This document shows, in pieces, positions 8,905 to 17,584 of a DNA stretch of 47,484 nucleotides. Under the pieces are notes generated by a model that saw only the letters and a program-made list of their open reading frames with translations, was not told the DNA's origin and searched no databases. Made by a program: the position numbers and the translations under genes. Source of the stretch: an uncultured Cellvibrio sp. GTDB lineage: Bacteria > Pseudomonadota > Gammaproteobacteria > Pseudomonadales > Cellvibrionaceae. The stretch spans positions 1 through 47,484 of the forward strand of contig CAMLML010000031.1 of NCBI GenBank assembly GCA_946481095.1. The letters run 5' to 3'. Numbering within the stretch: position 1 is the stretch's first letter; each line of letters starts with the position of its first letter.

Positions 8905-9849
8905 CTAATCGCGAAACATTGCACTCAGGGATTCTTCATTACTCAAGCGGCGCATGGCTTCCGCCAACATTCTTGACAGTGTCAACACACGAATACGTGA
9001 GCATTGTTGAGCTGCTTGACTCAGTGGAATTGAATCAGTCACTACCAATTCATCCAGCACAGAGTTGTGAATATTTTCTATCGCTTTGCCTGAGAGCACC
9101 GGATGGGTACAGTAGGCTATAACTTTATTGGCGCCGTGATCTTTCAGCGCTTTTGCTGCACTACACAGCGTACCTGCTGTATCAATAATGTCATCAACCA
9201 GCAGACAGGTTCGGTTTTCAATTTCACCGATGATATGCATGACTTCCGCAACGTTTGCGCGCGGGCGGCGTTTATCGATGATTGCCAGATCGGTTCCCAA
9301 TTGTTTGGCGACAGCGCGTGCACGTACTACGCCACCTATATCAGGAGAAACAGTTACCAAATTGGGGAAGTTTTGTTTTTCTATATCTTCAAGCAATACA
9401 GGTGAGCCGTAGACGTTATCGACGGGCACATCAAAGAAGCCCTGGATCTGTTCAGCGTGAAGATCAACAGTCAGTACCCGATCCACACCCACGTTGACCA
9501 TCATATCGGCCACGACTTTGGCTGTGATAGGTACTCGGGCTGAACGAACGCGTCTGTCCTGGCGTGCATAACCAAAATAAGGAACAACGGCTGTAATCCT
9601 TCCGGCGGATGCACGACGCAGGGCATCTACCATGATGATTAATTCCATCAGATTGTCATTGGTGGGAGCGCAAGTGGGTTGTACTACAAACACATCGCGT
9701 CCGCGAACGTTAGTCAGTAGCTCAACGTTAATTTCGCCATCAGAAAAAAGAGAAACCGACACATCACCTAAAGATAGGCCAAGATGTTCAACTATTTTTT
9801 TAGCCAGTTCAGGGTTGGCATTGCCAGTAAACACCATTAAATCAGACAC
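8905..9849 (-). CDS. prs: Ribose-phosphate pyrophosphokinase (PRPP synthase)
   Basis: Makes PRPP from ribose 5-phosphate and ATP for nucleotide, histidine and tryptophan synthesis. The 314 residues match class I enzymes. Seen: [10 protein letters not shown], the flexible ATP loop [11 protein letters not shown] near residue 95, [11 protein letters not shown], the catalytic KRRP ([11 protein letters not shown] near 195) and the PRPP-binding loop [13 protein letters not shown] near 217. It lies downstream of ispE and tRNA-Gln, an arrangement conserved in gammaproteobacteria. Confidence 0.98.
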   Translation of the reverse strand: MSDLMVFTGNANPELAKKIVEHLGLSLGDVSVSLFSDGEINVELLTNVRGRDVFVVQPTCAPTNDNLMELIIMVDALRRASAGRITAVVPYFGYARQDRRVRSARVPITAKVVADMMVNVGVDRVLTVDLHAEQIQGFFDVPVDNVYGSPVLLEDIEKQNFPNLVTVSPDIGGVVRARAVAKQLGTDLAIIDKRRPRANVAEVMHIIGEIENRTCLLVDDIIDTAGTLCSAAKALKDHGANKVIAYCTHPVLSGKAIENIHNSVLDELVVTDSIPLSQAAQQCSRIRVLTLSRMLAEAMRRLSNEESLSAMFRD

Positions 9850-9958
9850 GTTGAGTACCTTTAATGTCGGTAGTAGAAATCAGCGCAGGTTTTACCCTTG
9901 GGAAATTTCCCCGATTTCGGGAGTATCATCAAGAACAACAAATATATAGAGAAGAATA

Positions 9959-10033
9959 TGGCAGGGGTGAAAGGATTCGAACCTCTGAATGGCGGGATCA
10001 AAACCCGCTGCCTTACCACTTGGCGACACCCCT
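9959..10033 (-). tRNA. tRNA-Gln (anticodon TTG)
   Basis: The reverse strand folds as a complete cloverleaf: acceptor AGGGGTG/CACCCCT, D arm GCCAAGTGGTAAGGC, anticodon arm GCGGG-TTTTGAT-CCCGC with anticodon TTG, T arm AGAGG-TTCGAAT-CCTTT, then G and an encoded CCA (complement of 9959-9961). The T-stem contains one G-T pair. It is placed between ispE and prs, nine bases beyond the ispE stop, so it is probably cut from the same transcript. Confidence 0.97.
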
Positions 10034-10041
10034 GTAGGTGA

Positions 10042-10896
10042 TTAATGATCAGGTAGTAGATAGTGAATTGGCGAGATATTGATCCCTTGAGCCACAAAAC
10101 TATCTAACTTCAGGTCTGCTATTTTGGTTTGAGCAGCAATCGCTGAATCAGCGTCATTGAAACTCAAAAATACACAAGAACCTGTACCCGTCATTCGAGG
10201 TTGGTATCCCGCATCTTCCAACCACTGCAAGCACTCATTTACCTCAGGGTAAAGTTTTCTTACCAGTGGTTGGCAGTCGTTACGACCACCCCCTTCAAGA
10301 AAGGCCGCCACTTTAATGGCCGCCGTATCTCTTGTCAAATCTTTGTGTGAAAAAATTGCAGCGGTAGAAACGTGACAATCGGGGTGCACAACAAGATACC
10401 AATTTGTAGCTAAATCAATAGCTTCGAGTTGTTCACCCACACCTTCTGCCCAGGCGCTTCGACCCCGAACAAATACCGGAACATCGGCGCCCAAACCAAG
10501 GCCAATGTCAGCCAATTGCTGTGTGGATAAATGACATTTCCATAAATGATTCAATGCCACCAGCGTAGTCGCGGCATTACTGCTTCCACCTCCGATTCCT
10601 CCTCCCATAGGTAATCTTTTTTCAAGTTGGATACGCACTCCCTGTCGGACACGCCGGTACTTTTCCAGCTGCATTGCGGCACGAACAATCAGGTTGTCTT
10701 CAAATTTAACACCGGCGAGTTCGGGTTCCAGTTGGATGCTATCTTCAGGAGTGAGTGTGAAAGTTAGCTGGTCTCCATAATGTAACAATTGAAAAACAGT
10801 TTGCAGTTGGTGATAGCCATCACTTCGACGACCTGTGATATGTAAAAACAGGTTTAATTTGGCAGGTGAAAGCAGGCTTAGGCTATGGGTTGTCAT
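10042..10896 (-). CDS. ispE: 4-diphosphocytidyl-2-C-methyl-D-erythritol kinase
   Basis: GHMP-family kinase of the MEP isoprenoid pathway; phosphorylates CDP-ME at the 2-hydroxyl. Seen: [20 protein letters not shown] at the N-terminus with the conserved K and D, the ATP loop [17 protein letters not shown] near residue 95, and TGTGSCVF near 255. I chose the ATG at 10896 (284 residues, near the E. coli 283), just inside the lolB stop. A frame-consistent upstream start at 10917 would add seven residues and a longer overlap with lolB. The overlap implies translational coupling. Confidence 0.97.
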   Translation of the reverse strand: MTTHSLSLLSPAKLNLFLHITGRRSDGYHQLQTVFQLLHYGDQLTFTLTPEDSIQLEPELAGVKFEDNLIVRAAMQLEKYRRVRQGVRIQLEKRLPMGGGIGGGSSNAATTLVALNHLWKCHLSTQQLADIGLGLGADVPVFVRGRSAWAEGVGEQLEAIDLATNWYLVVHPDCHVSTAAIFSHKDLTRDTAAIKVAAFLEGGGRNDCQPLVRKLYPEVNECLQWLEDAGYQPRMTGTGSCVFLSFNDADSAIAAQTKIADLKLDSFVAQGINISPIHYLLPDH

Positions 10897-11500
10897 TTTC
10901 TTTGAGTGTCCATTCACGCACTATCAATGTCAGTCGAAAATCTTTAAAACGAGCGGTGACTTTTTGCGGTAAATAAATTAACTGGTTTTTGTAAGTCAGA
11001 TGATGGTAAGACGGGTATTCGATGAGCCAGCCGGATTGCTCAAGTGTGCCAATTAAACCCATGCCATTGTCCCTGATGTTTTTAATTTTGGTGTTGGGAG
11101 CTGGTAGCCCTCGTATCCAGTAATTCAATTGGGTCAAGGGTAGCTTCCATCCCGTCACCTCTTGAATCAACTCTTCAGCAGAGTTCGCCTTGACTTCAGG
11201 TTTACCTTTTTCTTTCAGGCTGACCTGTAGATTGTCACCTTCAATATGAATTGATCTTTGTCCCAGTGGGCCAGTGAGTTGTATGTCATAGGATGCTGCT
11301 TCTTGCATCCATTTAATATTGACACTTCCTGAGTCTTCATTTGTTTTAATTCCCAATTTTCCATTTAACTTCCAGTGATTGAGTGGGCTGATTGTTTTTT
11401 GATGGGTTTTGAATTCAACCGATTTCAGTGTTGATCTATGCGCACAGGCTGAAAGCAATGTTAATAAAAAAATAAGGATAAAAATGAGTCTGTAATTCAT
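10883..11500 (-). CDS. lolB: Outer-membrane lipoprotein receptor LolB
   Basis: Accepts lipoproteins from LolA and inserts them into the outer membrane. It is itself a lipoprotein: signal [19 protein letters not shown] with lipobox LSAC, Cys about residue 19. The 205-residue length and the features [46 protein letters not shown] and a C-terminal [17 protein letters not shown] strand match the family. It overlaps ispE and is upstream of it, the standard lolB-ispE order, divergent from hemA. Confidence 0.96.
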   Translation of the reverse strand: MNYRLIFILIFLLTLLSACAHRSTLKSVEFKTHQKTISPLNHWKLNGKLGIKTNEDSGSVNIKWMQEAASYDIQLTGPLGQRSIHIEGDNLQVSLKEKGKPEVKANSAEELIQEVTGWKLPLTQLNYWIRGLPAPNTKIKNIRDNGMGLIGTLEQSGWLIEYPSYHHLTYKNQLIYLPQKVTARFKDFRLTLIVREWTLKENDNP

Positions 11501-11557
11501 CTTGGATGGCGGAATGGTCAGGGGGTCAGCATCATAATCAATTTAGCTTGATCAGGG

Positions 11558-12076
11558 TCAATAATATTTTCGGGAAGGCTCGGTCATTTCTTTCGAGAGC
11601 AGCCAGGTTTGTTGTATTAAAAAAGCATCGGAACTGGCGCGATGACGGCGAATTTTGAGTTGTAATTCCAGATCCTGTTTGGCTTGATCCCATACCAACA
11701 ACTGATGTTCGGGGGTTATTAATTCTATAGGGCTTAAATGAAACTCCGGTGTGCAACGTGCTGCCCAAAACAGGCGCGTTAACCAGGGGCTGTCATGAAC
11801 CCATGCATCGCTGTAGGCGGTAATCGGGCCTAAAAATATATTTAACGCATGGCAAACATCTTTTGCCGGGTTGCCTTTTTCAAACAGCAAATGCCGCGGT
11901 ATGCCGTGAACTGCTTCCGCGTCTGCGCTCCAATGTATCCAGTCTTCTTCGGGGGTGATCAAGCTGCAAAAACGGGAGCCGTCGGCTTTGACTGCACCTA
12001 TCTCGATTGGATAACTGTGGGCGCCAAAACCTGAAGCTTCTATGTCGATGATGCACGGACAACGAGGTGTTTTCAT
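11558..12076 (-). CDS. DEDDh-type 3'-5' exonuclease-like protein
   Basis: A 172-residue protein with the exonuclease ExoI signature IIDIEASGFGAHSYPIEIGAV (residues 9-29; metal ligands D11 and E13), a middle DAWVHD region and the ExoIII element HRASSDAFL near 144 (H-x-A-x-x-D). This set is typical of the RNase T / DNA polymerase III epsilon superfamily. The substrate is unknown; size and lack of other domains suggest a small stand-alone nuclease. It lies between lolB and the divergent hemA, an insertion relative to E. coli order. Confidence 0.85.
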   Translation of the reverse strand: MKTPRCPCIIDIEASGFGAHSYPIEIGAVKADGSRFCSLITPEEDWIHWSADAEAVHGIPRHLLFEKGNPAKDVCHALNIFLGPITAYSDAWVHDSPWLTRLFWAARCTPEFHLSPIELITPEHQLLVWDQAKQDLELQLKIRRHRASSDAFLIQQTWLLSKEMTEPSRKYY

Positions 12077-12202
12077 GAGTTCATCCGTTATAAACTTTGT
12101 TGAGTATAGGCGGATTTTGGCTAGGCTCTAATAAACCCTTGTCAGACTTGCCAAGTCACCGGACAATACCGCCCTTTTTTGAATAGATCAAATATTGGAT
12201 TC

Positions 12203-13468
12203 ATGACACTCATTGCTTTCGGCATCAATCATAATTCGGCACCTCTCGCTTTGCGTGAGAAAGTGGCCTTTTCGCCGGAAATTATAGAGTCAGCCTTGAA
12301 AGACGCTGCAAGTCAAAATGGATTGAGTGAAGTAACCATCTTGTCTACTTGCAATCGCACAGAAATTTATGCTGTAGCCGAGCAGAGTGACACCATAGAA
12401 AATTGGTTGCTTGCACACACAGAAGTCCCCGCTGCAGACTTGCAAAAAAGTTTTTATGCATACAAAAATCAGGATGCACTCAAACACATAATGAAAGTTG
12501 CCGGTGGTTTGGATTCTTTGGTGTTGGGTGAGCCGCAAATACTCGGTCAAATGAAATCGGCATTCGCGATTGCGCGAGAAGTAGGGACTGTAGGCAGTGA
12601 ACTGCATTCGGTTTTTCAGCATGTATTTAATGTCGCCAAGCGTGTCAGAACGGAAACGGCGATTGGCGAAAACCCTGTATCGGTTGCTTATGCCGCGGTT
12701 AGTTTGGCGCAACAAATTTTTTCCAATTTGAAAGAAGATACTGCACTGTTGATTGGTGCAGGTGAAACTATTGCGCTGGTAGCCAGGCATCTGGCTGAGC
12801 ATGGCATCAAAAAAATATTGGTTGCCAATCGAACCCTGGCTCGCGCGCAAAAACTGGCGGCTGAATTTGATGGTGAAGCTTTTTTATTGGCAGAGATTCC
12901 TGAACAATTGCATCGTGCCGATATCGTCATTTCCTCTACTGCCAGTCAATTACCTTTGTTGGGAAAAGGTGCAGTTGAATCAGCATTGAAAAAACGTAAA
13001 CACAAACCTATGTTTATGTTGGATATAGCCGTGCCGCGTGATATCGAATCGCAAGTGGCCGAATTGGAAGATGTTTATCTTTATACGGTTGATGATTTGC
13101 ATGCTGTGATTGATGAAAATAAAAAATCACGTGTGTTGGCAGCGGATCAAGCTCAATTAATTATTGATCAGGGTGTTGAAGATTATTTAAAACAACAGCG
13201 TGAATTGAATGCGGTTGACCTGATTAAGCAATATCGTAATCAGTCTGAGCAGATACGTGATCTTGAATTACAGAAAGCTCTAAAACAATTACAGTCAGGA
13301 GCAAACGCTGAAGAAATTTTATCGCAATTGGCGCGCAACCTGACCAATAAGTTACTCCATTCCCCCACCACTGTATTAAAAGAGGCAAGCGCCAATCATC
13401 GTCATTATGTTATGCGCGCTGCACAGGAATTATTTTCCATCAAGTCCGATGACTCTGCCGACCATTAG
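12203..13468 (+). CDS. hemA: Glutamyl-tRNA reductase
   Basis: First committed step of C5 tetrapyrrole synthesis: reduces Glu-tRNA(Glu) to glutamate-1-semialdehyde. Seen: MTLIAFGINHNSAPLALREK at the start, catalytic cysteine in STCNRTEIYA near residue 50, GEPQILGQMKSAF near 117, the NADPH site LLIGAGETI near 187 and ANRTLARAQKLA near 210. The frame extends eight codons upstream to 12179, but ATG 12203 matches the conserved family N-terminus. It heads the hemA-prfA-prmC-moeB cluster and is divergent from lolB. Confidence 0.97.
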   Translation: MTLIAFGINHNSAPLALREKVAFSPEIIESALKDAASQNGLSEVTILSTCNRTEIYAVAEQSDTIENWLLAHTEVPAADLQKSFYAYKNQDALKHIMKVAGGLDSLVLGEPQILGQMKSAFAIAREVGTVGSELHSVFQHVFNVAKRVRTETAIGENPVSVAYAAVSLAQQIFSNLKEDTALLIGAGETIALVARHLAEHGIKKILVANRTLARAQKLAAEFDGEAFLLAEIPEQLHRADIVISSTASQLPLLGKGAVESALKKRKHKPMFMLDIAVPRDIESQVAELEDVYLYTVDDLHAVIDENKKSRVLAADQAQLIIDQGVEDYLKQQRELNAVDLIKQYRNQSEQIRDLELQKALKQLQSGANAEEILSQLARNLTNKLLHSPTTVLKEASANHRHYVMRAAQELFSIKSDDSADH

Positions 13469-13537
13469 CGTCGCTCACCTTTTTGTTTTGATTTAATTCA
13501 TTCTATTTTTTAATCTTTTTTACGAGAAGTGTCACAA

Positions 13538-14620
13538 ATGAAATCCTCCATAGTGGAAAAACTGGAACGTCTCAAAGAGCGTTACGAAGAAGTCAGCGCT
13601 TTATTGTCTGAAGCCGAGATTATCAACAATCAAAACCGTTTTCGCGATTTATCCAAAGAATATGCCGAGCTGGAACCTGTTGTCATAGCCTACAAGAAAT
13701 ACCAACAACTTCTGGCTGATATTGAAGAAGCCAAACAGTTGCTGATTGAAGGCGACGATGATATGAAAGAAATGGCGGCAGAAGAGTTAAAGGAGTGTGA
13801 AGCGGCGATTGAGCCAACAGAATTGGATCTGCAAAAATTATTATTGCCGAAAGATCCCAATGACGAAAAAAATTGTTATCTGGAAGTGCGCGCAGGAACA
13901 GGTGGTGACGAAGCCGCTATTTTTTCCGGTGATTTATTTCGCATGTATTCACGCTACGCTGAAAAACAAGGTTGGCGCGTAGAAATTCTGAGTCAAAATG
14001 AAGGTGAGCATGGCGGCTTTAAAGAAATTATTTCGTTGGTGTCAGGTCAGGGAGTTTATGGTCGATTGAAATTTGAATCGGGCGCGCATCGTGTACAGCG
14101 CGTACCTGAAACTGAATCACAAGGTCGAATACATACATCTGCTTGTACAGTTGCCGTGATGGCAGAGGCCGATGAAATGGAAGAAGTGAATATCAATAAA
14201 GCTGATTTGCGTATTGATACTTATCGATCATCCGGTGCGGGTGGCCAGCACGTTAACAAAACCGATTCGGCGATTCGTATAGTGCATTTACCTACGGGCA
14301 TAGTAGTTGAATGTCAGGATGAACGTTCGCAACATAAAAATCGTGCACGTGCGATGAGTTTGTTGGCAACCAAATTAAAAACCATGCAAGAAGAAGCAGC
14401 ACACAAAACTATTTCCGACGAGCGCAGGAATTTGGTTGGCAGCGGCGATAGATCCGAACGCATTCGCACTTACAATTATCCGCAGGGGCGCATGACAGAT
14501 CATCGAATTAATTTAACGCTTTATTCTCTGGATGCGATTATGCAAGGTGATTTGGATCCGATATTGCAACCACTTGCGCATGAGTATCAGGCGGATCAAT
14601 TGGCGGCGATTGGCGATTAA
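13538..14620 (+). CDS. prfA: Peptide chain release factor 1
   Basis: Recognises UAA and UAG and triggers peptide release. The GGQ motif is in [17 protein letters not shown] near residue 230, where PrmC methylates the glutamine. The stop-codon tripeptide appears as PET ([15 protein letters not shown]) rather than the PAT of E. coli, still within the PxT form. ATG 13538 gives 360 residues and has a GAGAAG ribosome site eight bases upstream; the GTG at 13529 is less likely. It is followed by a C-rich repeat region and then prmC. Confidence 0.98.
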   Translation: MKSSIVEKLERLKERYEEVSALLSEAEIINNQNRFRDLSKEYAELEPVVIAYKKYQQLLADIEEAKQLLIEGDDDMKEMAAEELKECEAAIEPTELDLQKLLLPKDPNDEKNCYLEVRAGTGGDEAAIFSGDLFRMYSRYAEKQGWRVEILSQNEGEHGGFKEIISLVSGQGVYGRLKFESGAHRVQRVPETESQGRIHTSACTVAVMAEADEMEEVNINKADLRIDTYRSSGAGGQHVNKTDSAIRIVHLPTGIVVECQDERSQHKNRARAMSLLATKLKTMQEEAAHKTISDERRNLVGSGDRSERIRTYNYPQGRMTDHRINLTLYSLDAIMQGDLDPILQPLAHEYQADQLAAIGD

Positions 14621-14627
14621 ATCAAAC

Positions 14628-14835
14628 CCCACCCTAACCCTCCCCTTCGTAAGGGGAGGGGACGTGACTCCCTACTTTATTAAGGAGGGAGTCGTTCCCC
14701 ACTTTGAAAAAGGGGGGTTAGGGGGGATTTAAAATCCTCAAAAATTTGACCATCCTAAATCCCTCCCCCGCCTCCCTTTTCAAAAGAAGGAACAGTTCCT
14801 CCCCCTTGCCAAGGGGAAGGTTAGGAGGGGGTGAA
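14628..14835. repeat. Compound C-rich/G-rich palindromic intergenic repeat
   Basis: About 208 bases between prfA and prmC are built from alternating C-rich and G-rich boxes. Examples: CACCCTAACCCTCCCCTTCG followed by TAAGGGGAGGGG, a G-rich GGGGGGTTAGGGGGG near 14715, and CCCCCTTGCCAAGGGGAAGG near 14801 ending in GGTTAGGAGGGGG. Adjacent boxes are inverted and can fold into long hairpins. The same boxes recur at 41612-41652 and 46139-46218, so this is a dispersed family and not a one-off terminator. No coding sequence is supported here. Confidence 0.85.
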
Positions 14836-14862
14836 AGAATTTAGCACAATGTCCGAGAAAAA

Positions 14863-15714
14863 ATGACACAACAACTATCCATCAAACAATGCCTAACACT
14901 GTCGGAAGAAATAAATTCCGTGAGTGACACTGCGCGTTTGGATATTGAATTATTGCTCACACATCTGTTGCAAAAAAATCGCACCTGGTTATTTACCTGG
15001 CCAGATCATGTATTAACAGAAAAACAAACTGCCGATTTTTTACAGATGCTCGAACGTCGCAAAAAAGGTGAGCCAGTTGCGCATATTATCGGGCGTCGCG
15101 AATTTTGGTCGTTGCCATTGGCAGTGAATGCATCCACATTAATTCCTCGCCCCGATACAGAAATATTGGTTGAAGTGGCTTTACAATTATTTGCAGCCGA
15201 TCTGCCTGAAAAAAAACGTTTATGTTTGGATTTGGGCACGGGGACGGGGGCAATCGTGTTGGCACTGGCGAGTGAAAAACCAGATTGGCAATTTATGGCG
15301 GTGGATCAATCATCAGATGCTGTAGCACTGGCGGAAACCAATCGATGTCAATTGGGTTTTGACAATATCAGAATATTGCAAAGTGATTGGTTTGAAAAAA
15401 TTCCTGCAATCAGTTTTGATTTGATTGTCAGCAATCCGCCCTATATAGATCCCGATGATGTGCATTTGTCGCAAGGCGATGTACGTTTTGAGCCTTTATC
15501 TGCTTTGATTGCGAAAGACAATGGATTGGCGGATATTAAAAAGATTATCAGCCATGCCAAATCATTTTTGACATCCGGTGGATATTTATTGCTGGAGCAT
15601 GGACACAATCAAGCGGACGCTGTTAAAAAATTATTCTTGGAAAATGGATATTCAGCGATTGAAACGCGAAAGGATCTTGGTGGAAATGATCGGGTAACCC
15701 GGGGTCGTCTGTAA
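14863..15714 (+). CDS. prmC: Release factor glutamine methyltransferase
   Basis: Methylates the GGQ glutamine of release factors with S-adenosylmethionine. The 283 residues have the N-terminal helical domain, then the Rossmann fold with SAM motif LDLGTGTGAIVLAL near residue 122 and the catalytic NPPY in DLIVSNPPYIDPDD near 188. The substrate gene prfA lies directly upstream, the conserved order. The repeat-filled 242-base gap between them is unusual, as these genes are often close or overlapping. Confidence 0.97.
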   Translation: MTQQLSIKQCLTLSEEINSVSDTARLDIELLLTHLLQKNRTWLFTWPDHVLTEKQTADFLQMLERRKKGEPVAHIIGRREFWSLPLAVNASTLIPRPDTEILVEVALQLFAADLPEKKRLCLDLGTGTGAIVLALASEKPDWQFMAVDQSSDAVALAETNRCQLGFDNIRILQSDWFEKIPAISFDLIVSNPPYIDPDDVHLSQGDVRFEPLSALIAKDNGLADIKKIISHAKSFLTSGGYLLLEHGHNQADAVKKLFLENGYSAIETRKDLGGNDRVTRGRL

Positions 15715-15739
15715 ACATTTAATTTGGGCAATTATCAAC

Positions 15740-16483
15740 ATGAACGATCAACAATTACTCCGCTACTCACGTCAAATCATGCTTCCCGATATTGATATCG
15801 AAGGACAGGAAAAATTATTGGCGGCGAAAGTGTTGATTGTGGGTTTGGGTGGGTTAGGTTCGCCGGTGGCTATGTATTTGGCAGCGGCGGGCGTTGGACA
15901 TTTGGTGTTGGCTGATTTTGATTTGGTAGATATCACCAATTTACAACGACAAATTGTGCACGGTACTTCTCGTGTGGGTGAAAATAAAGCGCAGTCAGCA
16001 GCAAAGACCTTGCGTGAATTAAATCCGGATATTCAAATTACCTGCATTGAAAAAATGTTGGATGCAGACAGTCTGCTTGAACAAGTTAAACAAGTGGCTG
16101 TAGTGGTGGATTGCACAGACAATTTTCAAACCCGTTTTGCCATTAACGCGGCTTGTGTTGCAGCAAAAGTGCCTTTGGTTTCAGGCGCAGCAATAAGATT
16201 GGAAGGGCAAATAACCCTATTTGATTTTCGTGAAGAGACCAGCCCCTGTTATGCGTGTTTGTACGAAGAAAATCAGGATGATCTGACTTGTGCTGCCAAT
16301 GGCGTGTTAGCGCCATTAGTGGGGGTGATAGGCTCAATGCAAGCACTGGAAACCATAAAACTGATTAGCGGTTTTGGAACTTCATTGTCTGGCCGTTTAT
16401 TGGTTTTTGATGCACGCCATTTGGAATGGCGCGAGATCAAATTGAAGAAAGATCAGAACTGTTCTACTTGCGCCGGTGTTTGA
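15740..16483 (+). CDS. moeB: MoeB/ThiF/HesA-family adenylyltransferase
   Basis: E1-like enzyme that adenylates the C-terminal glycine of a ubiquitin-fold sulfur carrier (MoaD in molybdopterin synthesis, or ThiS). The 247 residues match MoeB. Seen: RYSRQIMLPDIDIEGQEKL at the start, ATP site GLGGLGSPVAMYLAAAGVG near 36, RVGENKAQSAA, DCTDNFQTRFAIN near 130, and zinc cysteines in CYACLY near 170 and CSTC near 242. It is 25 bases after prmC. MoeB versus ThiF specificity is not certain from sequence; position after hemA-prfA-prmC favours moeB. Confidence 0.9.
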   Translation: MNDQQLLRYSRQIMLPDIDIEGQEKLLAAKVLIVGLGGLGSPVAMYLAAAGVGHLVLADFDLVDITNLQRQIVHGTSRVGENKAQSAAKTLRELNPDIQITCIEKMLDADSLLEQVKQVAVVVDCTDNFQTRFAINAACVAAKVPLVSGAAIRLEGQITLFDFREETSPCYACLYEENQDDLTCAANGVLAPLVGVIGSMQALETIKLISGFGTSLSGRLLVFDARHLEWREIKLKKDQNCSTCAGV

Positions 16484-16486
16484 CAA

Positions 16487-17485
16487 TTAAATAGAAAAAC
16501 CGGTTTTCAGTTCAGCATATTGTTCCGGTTTTAATCGCGGCCCAAATTGCGATACTACTTTTGCCGCACAGAGATTGGCGAATTTTGCGGCAGTTTCAAA
16601 ATCTTTTTTCTGTATCAGGGCATATAAAAAAGCGCCGGCAAACATATCACCTGCACCGTTTGTATCGACTGCTTTTATTGGTGTGCCGGGTACTTGTATG
16701 AGATTTTTTCCATCAAACACCAGTGCGCCATCGCTGCCACAGGTAATGGCAAATTGTTTGCAATATTTTTTTAATGCTTTGCAGGCATCATCAAGCTGAT
16801 GGGTTTGGGTGAAGCCTAAGGCTTCGTCGCGATTGCAGAAAATTAAATCAACTCCGTCACCGATCATTTCCAGCAAACCATCGCGGAAAAATTGCACCAT
16901 CGCAGGATCGGATAAACTCAATGAGGTTTTGGTGTTATTGGCTTTGGCTATTTTGGCCAGTTCAATCGCGGCTGCTTTTCCGGTTGGTGATGTCACCAGA
17001 TAGCCCTCGATATAGACATATTCCGATTGGGCAATCGCTTGCGGATCCAATTCTTTTGTAGACAAGGTTTCGCTAATGCCGAGAAAAGTATTCATGGTGC
17101 GTTCAGCGTCCGGTGTGATCATGACCAGGCATTTTCCGGTGATGCCTGCCGGTGGTTGAATATGTGCAGGTGTGATGACGCCAGCTTTACGCAAGTCTTG
17201 CAAATAAAATTCACCGTTTTCATCGTTGGCAACTTTACAGGAATAGACGTTATCACAACCAAAATAGCTGGCAGCAATAATGGTATTGGCGGCTGATCCG
17301 CCACTGGCTTTATGCGATGCAACCAGATGATCTTGCAAGTAGTGAATTAATTGATTTTGTCGTTGTTCATCCACCAGTGTCATAACGCCTTTGGCGACAG
17401 CCATTTGGATTAAATCGGAATCTGCAATCGTGATTTCAGTATCAACCAGCGCAGCACCAATGCCATAAATGTGAAAACGTTTCAT
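16487..17485 (-). CDS. PfkB-family kinase, probable adenosine kinase
   Basis: Sugar/nucleoside kinase of the ribokinase superfamily. Seen: GIGAALVDTEITIAD at the N-terminus, GGSAANTIIAASYFG near residue 62 (substrate side) and the anion-hole/catalytic signature DTNGAGDMFAGAFLYAL near 290. The close proteobacterial family is annotated as adenosine kinase, but substrate is inferred. I chose ATG 17485, preceded by GGGG eight bases away; the frame extends ten codons further to 17515. It converges with moeB, three bases between stops. Confidence 0.9.
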   Translation of the reverse strand: MKRFHIYGIGAALVDTEITIADSDLIQMAVAKGVMTLVDEQRQNQLIHYLQDHLVASHKASGGSAANTIIAASYFGCDNVYSCKVANDENGEFYLQDLRKAGVITPAHIQPPAGITGKCLVMITPDAERTMNTFLGISETLSTKELDPQAIAQSEYVYIEGYLVTSPTGKAAAIELAKIAKANNTKTSLSLSDPAMVQFFRDGLLEMIGDGVDLIFCNRDEALGFTQTHQLDDACKALKKYCKQFAITCGSDGALVFDGKNLIQVPGTPIKAVDTNGAGDMFAGAFLYALIQKKDFETAAKFANLCAAKVVSQFGPRLKPEQYAELKTGFSI

Positions 17486-17584
17486 ATGCATTACCCCAAA
17501 AAACCCAATAGTCATTCAATAGGAAAAAATTGGCCGGCAGTTTACACTGCCACTCGCGTAAAAACCTAGGTAGTTGAGTAGCAC

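Noticed and set aside
9959..10033. tRNA-Gln as integration site of a genomic island
   Set aside because: The flanks are conserved housekeeping genes (ispE, prs) and no direct repeat of the tRNA end or integrase is seen.
11538..11768. 76-residue minus-strand frame in the exonuclease gene
   Set aside because: It is an alternative frame of the DEDDh gene, which has the catalytic motifs.
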